Assembly (NCBI GenBank): GCA_021234155.1
Contig: JAJEKV010000421.1
Coordinates: forward strand, 83,273-147,272
Length of the DNA stretch: 64,000 bases
Source of the DNA: Isoetes taiwanensis
Lineage: Eukaryota; Streptophyta; Lycopodiopsida; Isoetales; Isoetaceae
Direction: 5' to 3'
Shown: in pieces, positions 60,480-64,000 of the stretch
Layout: the number at the start of each line of letters is the position of its first letter
How positions within the stretch are numbered: position 1 is the stretch's first letter
Made by a program: the position numbers and the translations under genes
The notes under the pieces: generated by a model
The model's database searches: none
What the model was told of the DNA's origin: nothing
The model's input: only the letters and a program-made list of their open reading frames with translations

Positions 60480-60852
60480 AGTCTATGTGCCCCAATGCTT
60501 TGCCTTACTCTTAGAATTTTGTCTTCTTCTCTTTAATATTGTAAACCCCTATGTCATAGCATATGTATATACCTTTGCTACAATGTTATACAACAAACAT
60601 CAGAAGTACTTGGCTGGCATACATCACTATTCAAAACACATGCATATGCTTGGCACTTACACAAATACACAAATGTAATACAAGATCACAACCATAACAT
60701 GTCATTCTTTATACACATTAACTAGCTATACAAAAACGTGATTGATGTCCGGTCCAGTGACTGATTCCTAGCAATAAGTATGCAATACTCTTTATGTCTT
60801 CATAACGAGGTGTGCCCCGGGCTCGGTGATTATATTGGCTCCCCTTTTTTAA
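60480..60852. other. GDSL upstream flank
   Basis: This is the promoter side of the minus-strand GDSL first exon. No clear core-promoter motif can be assigned. Confidence 0.4.
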
Positions 60853-61220
60853 TTCAAAAACCAATGGGGATTGGCTATCCACAAAGATGACCTAATCCCG
60901 AGGAACCCGACCCAATCCCAATGTTCGTCATTGTTACTTTCCCCTTTTGTTGTATTAATGGGGGGATTGGCATCCACAAAAGATGACCCAATCCTCATTT
61001 TCGTTGTTGTTGCTTTCCTTTTTTTTTTTGTTGTATTAATGGGACATGCGCCCATTCCCTATCCACAAATGATACCCACGAGTTGTTATTTTTGGCCTTT
61101 GTTGCAATGATGGCCCAATTTTTGTTGGCCCACTTTTTATTGACCCTATTTGCCCTTCTGTTGCCATTGTTTGGCTTTTGTTGCAATAATGGCCCAATTT
61201 TTATCGACCCAATCCCATTT
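60853..61220. repeat. Irregular tandem repeats
   Basis: Two types are present. The first is 'TTGTTGTATTAATGGG... ATCCACAAARATGACCCAATC', which occurs around 60875-60930, 60948-61000 and 61028-61075 in worn form. The second is TTTTGTTGCAATAATGGCCCAATTTTT, which occurs at about 61095-61125 and 61174-61203. Each is only partly conserved. Confidence 0.6.
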
Positions 61221-61878
61221 TTGACGTCCTTGCGGCTCATCCTCTTCATTGGCTTATGCCAGTCTAACAAGAAGACGGGTTGGCGCCCAAAGTTATTTTG
61301 TCATCAAATATTTCCCACCGAAACTTATTTTGGCACGAAACCTTGGCCACCAAAAGATAGATTTTCCCCAGAAGAATTAGCATATGCCAATCCTCTTCCC
61401 ATTATATATACTAAGTCGGCATCCTATTCAGATACAACGATGCCAACATCATTTTTTTTCTTGCTCCATATATCAGTAAGCTCTTTTATATGTTTCTTCT
61501 TTTGCTCATGAGTATTTACCATATTTTCTAGTTGTTGTTCCTACTTGCTTCTCTAACTGGATGCTCTTACATGCTATAAACCTACTTTCAAACAAGCACT
61601 TGTGAGAGCTGTCCCTATTCTGTCACTTGCTCCAAACATCCCGTTTACCAGGTATGCACTGCTTCCATATCATGTACATTAATAATGTGTGTAAATATTA
61701 TAAATTTCCTCAATATTGTTTATGCCCCGACCATTCCACTTGTGCGGTGCACTATGTTTATTCCAGAAAGAGATGCCTACAAAGTTGCTACGGTAATCAA
61801 TAGGTAGTACAATGTTCTTGTGGCAGCCTCAGACTCTCAAAGGCTGATGTCCTTACAGCATGGAGGAGGACTATTGTA
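61221..61878. other. Intergenic, possible LINE 5' part
   Basis: No gene is certain. The stretch just before 61879 is likely the N-terminal endonuclease portion of the LINE in broken frame. Confidence 0.4.
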
Positions 61879-64000
61879 GTGTCATTTACTCAGGTTGACA
61901 GATTTGGCCGGTGGATCATAATCAAATGGTTTGATAAGGGGCAAGAATGGGGATTGGTTAATGTGTATGCGCATAATCGACCACGTCAGAGAGGAGCATT
62001 GTGGGCTTCTTTGCGATCCAAATTACTGAGGTTAGGCATCCCTATTGTATGGATCATGGTGGGTGATTTTAACATGGTTGAGCTTGATCAAGACGGATGT
62101 GGCAGAGGTGCAGAGATAATGCAGGGCTTTGAACGGGAGCAATGGCACCGCTTAATACAAGATTGTGGCTTCATAGAAGCTGACGGTCCCTCAAGTTTAA
62201 CTTGGTGTAATGGCTGGTTGGGTGGTCGTAGAGCATATGCAAGACATGATAGAGGCTACTATAATGCTTTGGTTGCAACCCTGTTGCCTGCTTATCATCG
62301 TGAGAACCTATTGAATACTGCAATTTCTGACCATAATCCACAGTATTTTTCTTGCTCTCATACTGTGGCGCATGCTGCATCTAAGACATATTTCAAGTTG
62401 AATACATTTTTCTTGAAGGATGAGGAATTTCTGGCAGGATGTAGACAAGCGTGGTCCACTTCATTCTCTCGGCATAGTGGCATGGCAGGTATTGTTGATG
62501 TTCTTACTGCGATGAAGTCTTTTGCTAAAGGTTGGGGTCGTGAGCGGGCTTCTGCTAATCGGAACCTTCTGTTGGCTCTTCATCAACAACTTGAGGCATG
62601 CAGGTCTGTTGCCCCCTCAGATGGTCATGTGGAGGAGCAAACTTTGTGTAGCATTTGGGAGATGGAGATTGAACAAGTGCACTTTGCTCGCATCAAAGCT
62701 GGATTGCAATGGTTCAAGGGGGGAGACCGGTGCACATGTTTTTTCTTCAGAGCTGCCAAAATAAGAAAGCTAGCTGCATCTCTTCAGTCTCTGCAGATTC
62801 AGGATGGGCTTGTTGTTTCAGATCCAATTGAGCTTAGAGGCTTTTTGCACAATCACTTTTCTGCTTTCTTCACTGCTCGGCGTCTTCCCTTTCACTCAGA
62901 TTTTCAAGAGGCTTTGATTGCTAAGGTTCATCCTATAGTCACCAATGAGCAAAGGGCCACTTTAGAGGCTGAGATCAGCCAGAATGATTTCGCTGAGGCC
63001 ACATTTTCTTTCAAGAGGGGCAAGTGTCCGGGTCTTGATGGTATTCTGGTGGAATTTTTCCAGGAGTATTGGGATTGGCTTGGTGCAGATGTGCATGATG
63101 CTTTCTGGGATTTTAAAAGATAGAGGCACATGATCCTCAACCCTGGTTGTATTTCCCTTACCTTGGCGTCCCATTACCTTGTTATCCTCAGTATACAAGA
63201 TCTTTGCTAAAGCCTTTGCATAGAAGCTTTGTGGCGTGCTTACTGAGTCCATCTCTTCCACACATTTAGGTTTCTTGCCTCGTCATTGTACCTTGAATAA
63301 TGTGGCAGCAGCATATGAGGGTCTCTATTGGGCTAGAATGCATGGTTACCCCATTGTATACTTGAAGCTGGACTTTGCAAAAGCATATGACAGTGTTGAC
63401 TGGAGTTTCCTGGAGCAGTTATGTCTTGGTTTTGGTGCCTAGTTCGCAATAGACGTTATGAAACTTCATTATTCTGCGCATTCTTCAGTTCTTTTTGAAG
63501 GGTAACCATCGACATTTTTTCAGGTGGGACGTGGCATTCACTAGGGCTATCCTTTGGCACCACTGCATTTTACAATTGGGGCAAAGATTCTTTCTTAGAT
63601 ATTCTCTTTTGAAGTGCAGGAAGGCATCTTGTATGGTCTTCCCATGAATAATGGTTCACAAGAGATTTGTAATCAGTACGCAGATGACAGGCTGATGAGC
63701 AGAATTTCAGAATGCCATTTCCTTGTTGGACAGTTTCTCTTTGGCTTCTGGTATCTTTGTGGGATGGCAAAAGTGTACTGCCTTGTGGGCCCTTGACTCT
63801 CCAGTGCCGTCTTTTGTGGTTGCATTTCCATGGAAGGTTCTTCTCATGGGGAAGGCAACTAGGCTTCTGGGCATTCCAGTTGGTATACAACTCTTATGGG
63901 ATGCTATAATTAATGGGTTGGAAAGGTATTTGTTCTGGTGGTCCACGGCTAAGTTATCCATGGCCGGCTGCGTAACTGTGGCAAAGTCAGTTCGGAGTAG
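61879..64000 (+). mobile_element. L1-like LINE, endonuclease and RT, runs off the window
   Basis: A 414-residue frame (61879-63123) begins within the endonuclease: 'WGLVNVYAHNRP', 'MVGDFNMVELDQDGCG' with catalytic Asp and Asn, and 'AISDHNPQYF' with the terminal SDH. It then enters the RT ('RGKCPGLDGILVEFFQEYW'). A stop at 63121 breaks it. RT pieces continue at 63236-63442 ('VYLKLDFAKAYDSVDWSF', motif A) and at about 63676 ('NQYADDRLMS', the YADD catalytic motif). The element is non-functional as read and its 3' part is outside the window. It is not closely similar to the LINE at 3.5-7.7 kb. Confidence 0.88.

Overview
This window is a repeat-dense, AT-rich stretch of a land-plant nuclear genome. 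Evidence for a plant nuclear origin is a PLS-type pentatricopeptide (PPR) protein, an ALIX/BRO1-domain gene with GT-AG introns, GDSL-lipase exons, a chromodomain-bearing Ty3/gypsy element, L1-like LINEs, copia relics, and CACTA- and PIF/Harbinger-type MITEs. The PPR repeat style (many repeats of the form 'ALINMYGKCG...', 'LDACS.L') and the type of chromovirus suggest a seed-free vascular plant such as a lycophyte or fern. That placement is inference.

Layout. 0-3.4 kb: decayed copia remnant, a (TATC)16 microsatellite and a 130-bp tandem duplication. 3.46-7.74 kb: minus-strand LINE with its poly(A) tail at the left, abutting a copia-like solo LTR (7742-8163) with a perfect 5-bp target-site duplication. 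9.0-10.4 kb: terminal exons of an unrecognised minus-strand gene. 12.0-14.75 kb: a minus-strand PPR gene broken by several frameshifts. 16.75-16.93 kb: relic of a GDSL-lipase first exon.

18.6-33.2 kb: an ALIX (ESCRT-associated BRO1 protein) gene on the minus strand. Four clean exons encode about 636 codons, separated by an 11.2-kb intron 3. That intron holds a 1.57-kb element with two nearly identical ~655-bp inverted arms. Exon remnants past exon 4 are recognisable but broken.

33.66-48.36 kb: two diverged copies of an unidentified repeat unit lie side by side, and a third, internally shortened copy lies at 51.67-52.08 kb. Copy 2 is interrupted by a complete 6.0-kb chromovirus (38233-44233, TSD CTGCT) and a PIF/Harbinger MITE (47741-48119, TSD TAA). 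Copy 1 preserves the empty site for both and carries its own 317-bp insertion. 49.6-50.06 kb: a minisatellite split by a 196-bp palindromic CACTA-type MITE. 52.9-54.2 kb: a LINE ORF1/endonuclease relic.

55.0-60.5 kb: two GDSL-lipase exons on the minus strand flank an unrecognised plus-strand gene with six phase-compatible exons (56198-57746). 58.6-58.75 kb: a SINE-like sequence. 61.9-64.0 kb: a plus-strand LINE running off the window. ALIX and the two unrecognised multi-exon genes are the best candidates for active host genes. Almost everything else is mobile DNA in various stages of decay. Intergenic stretches with no visible content are listed as such.
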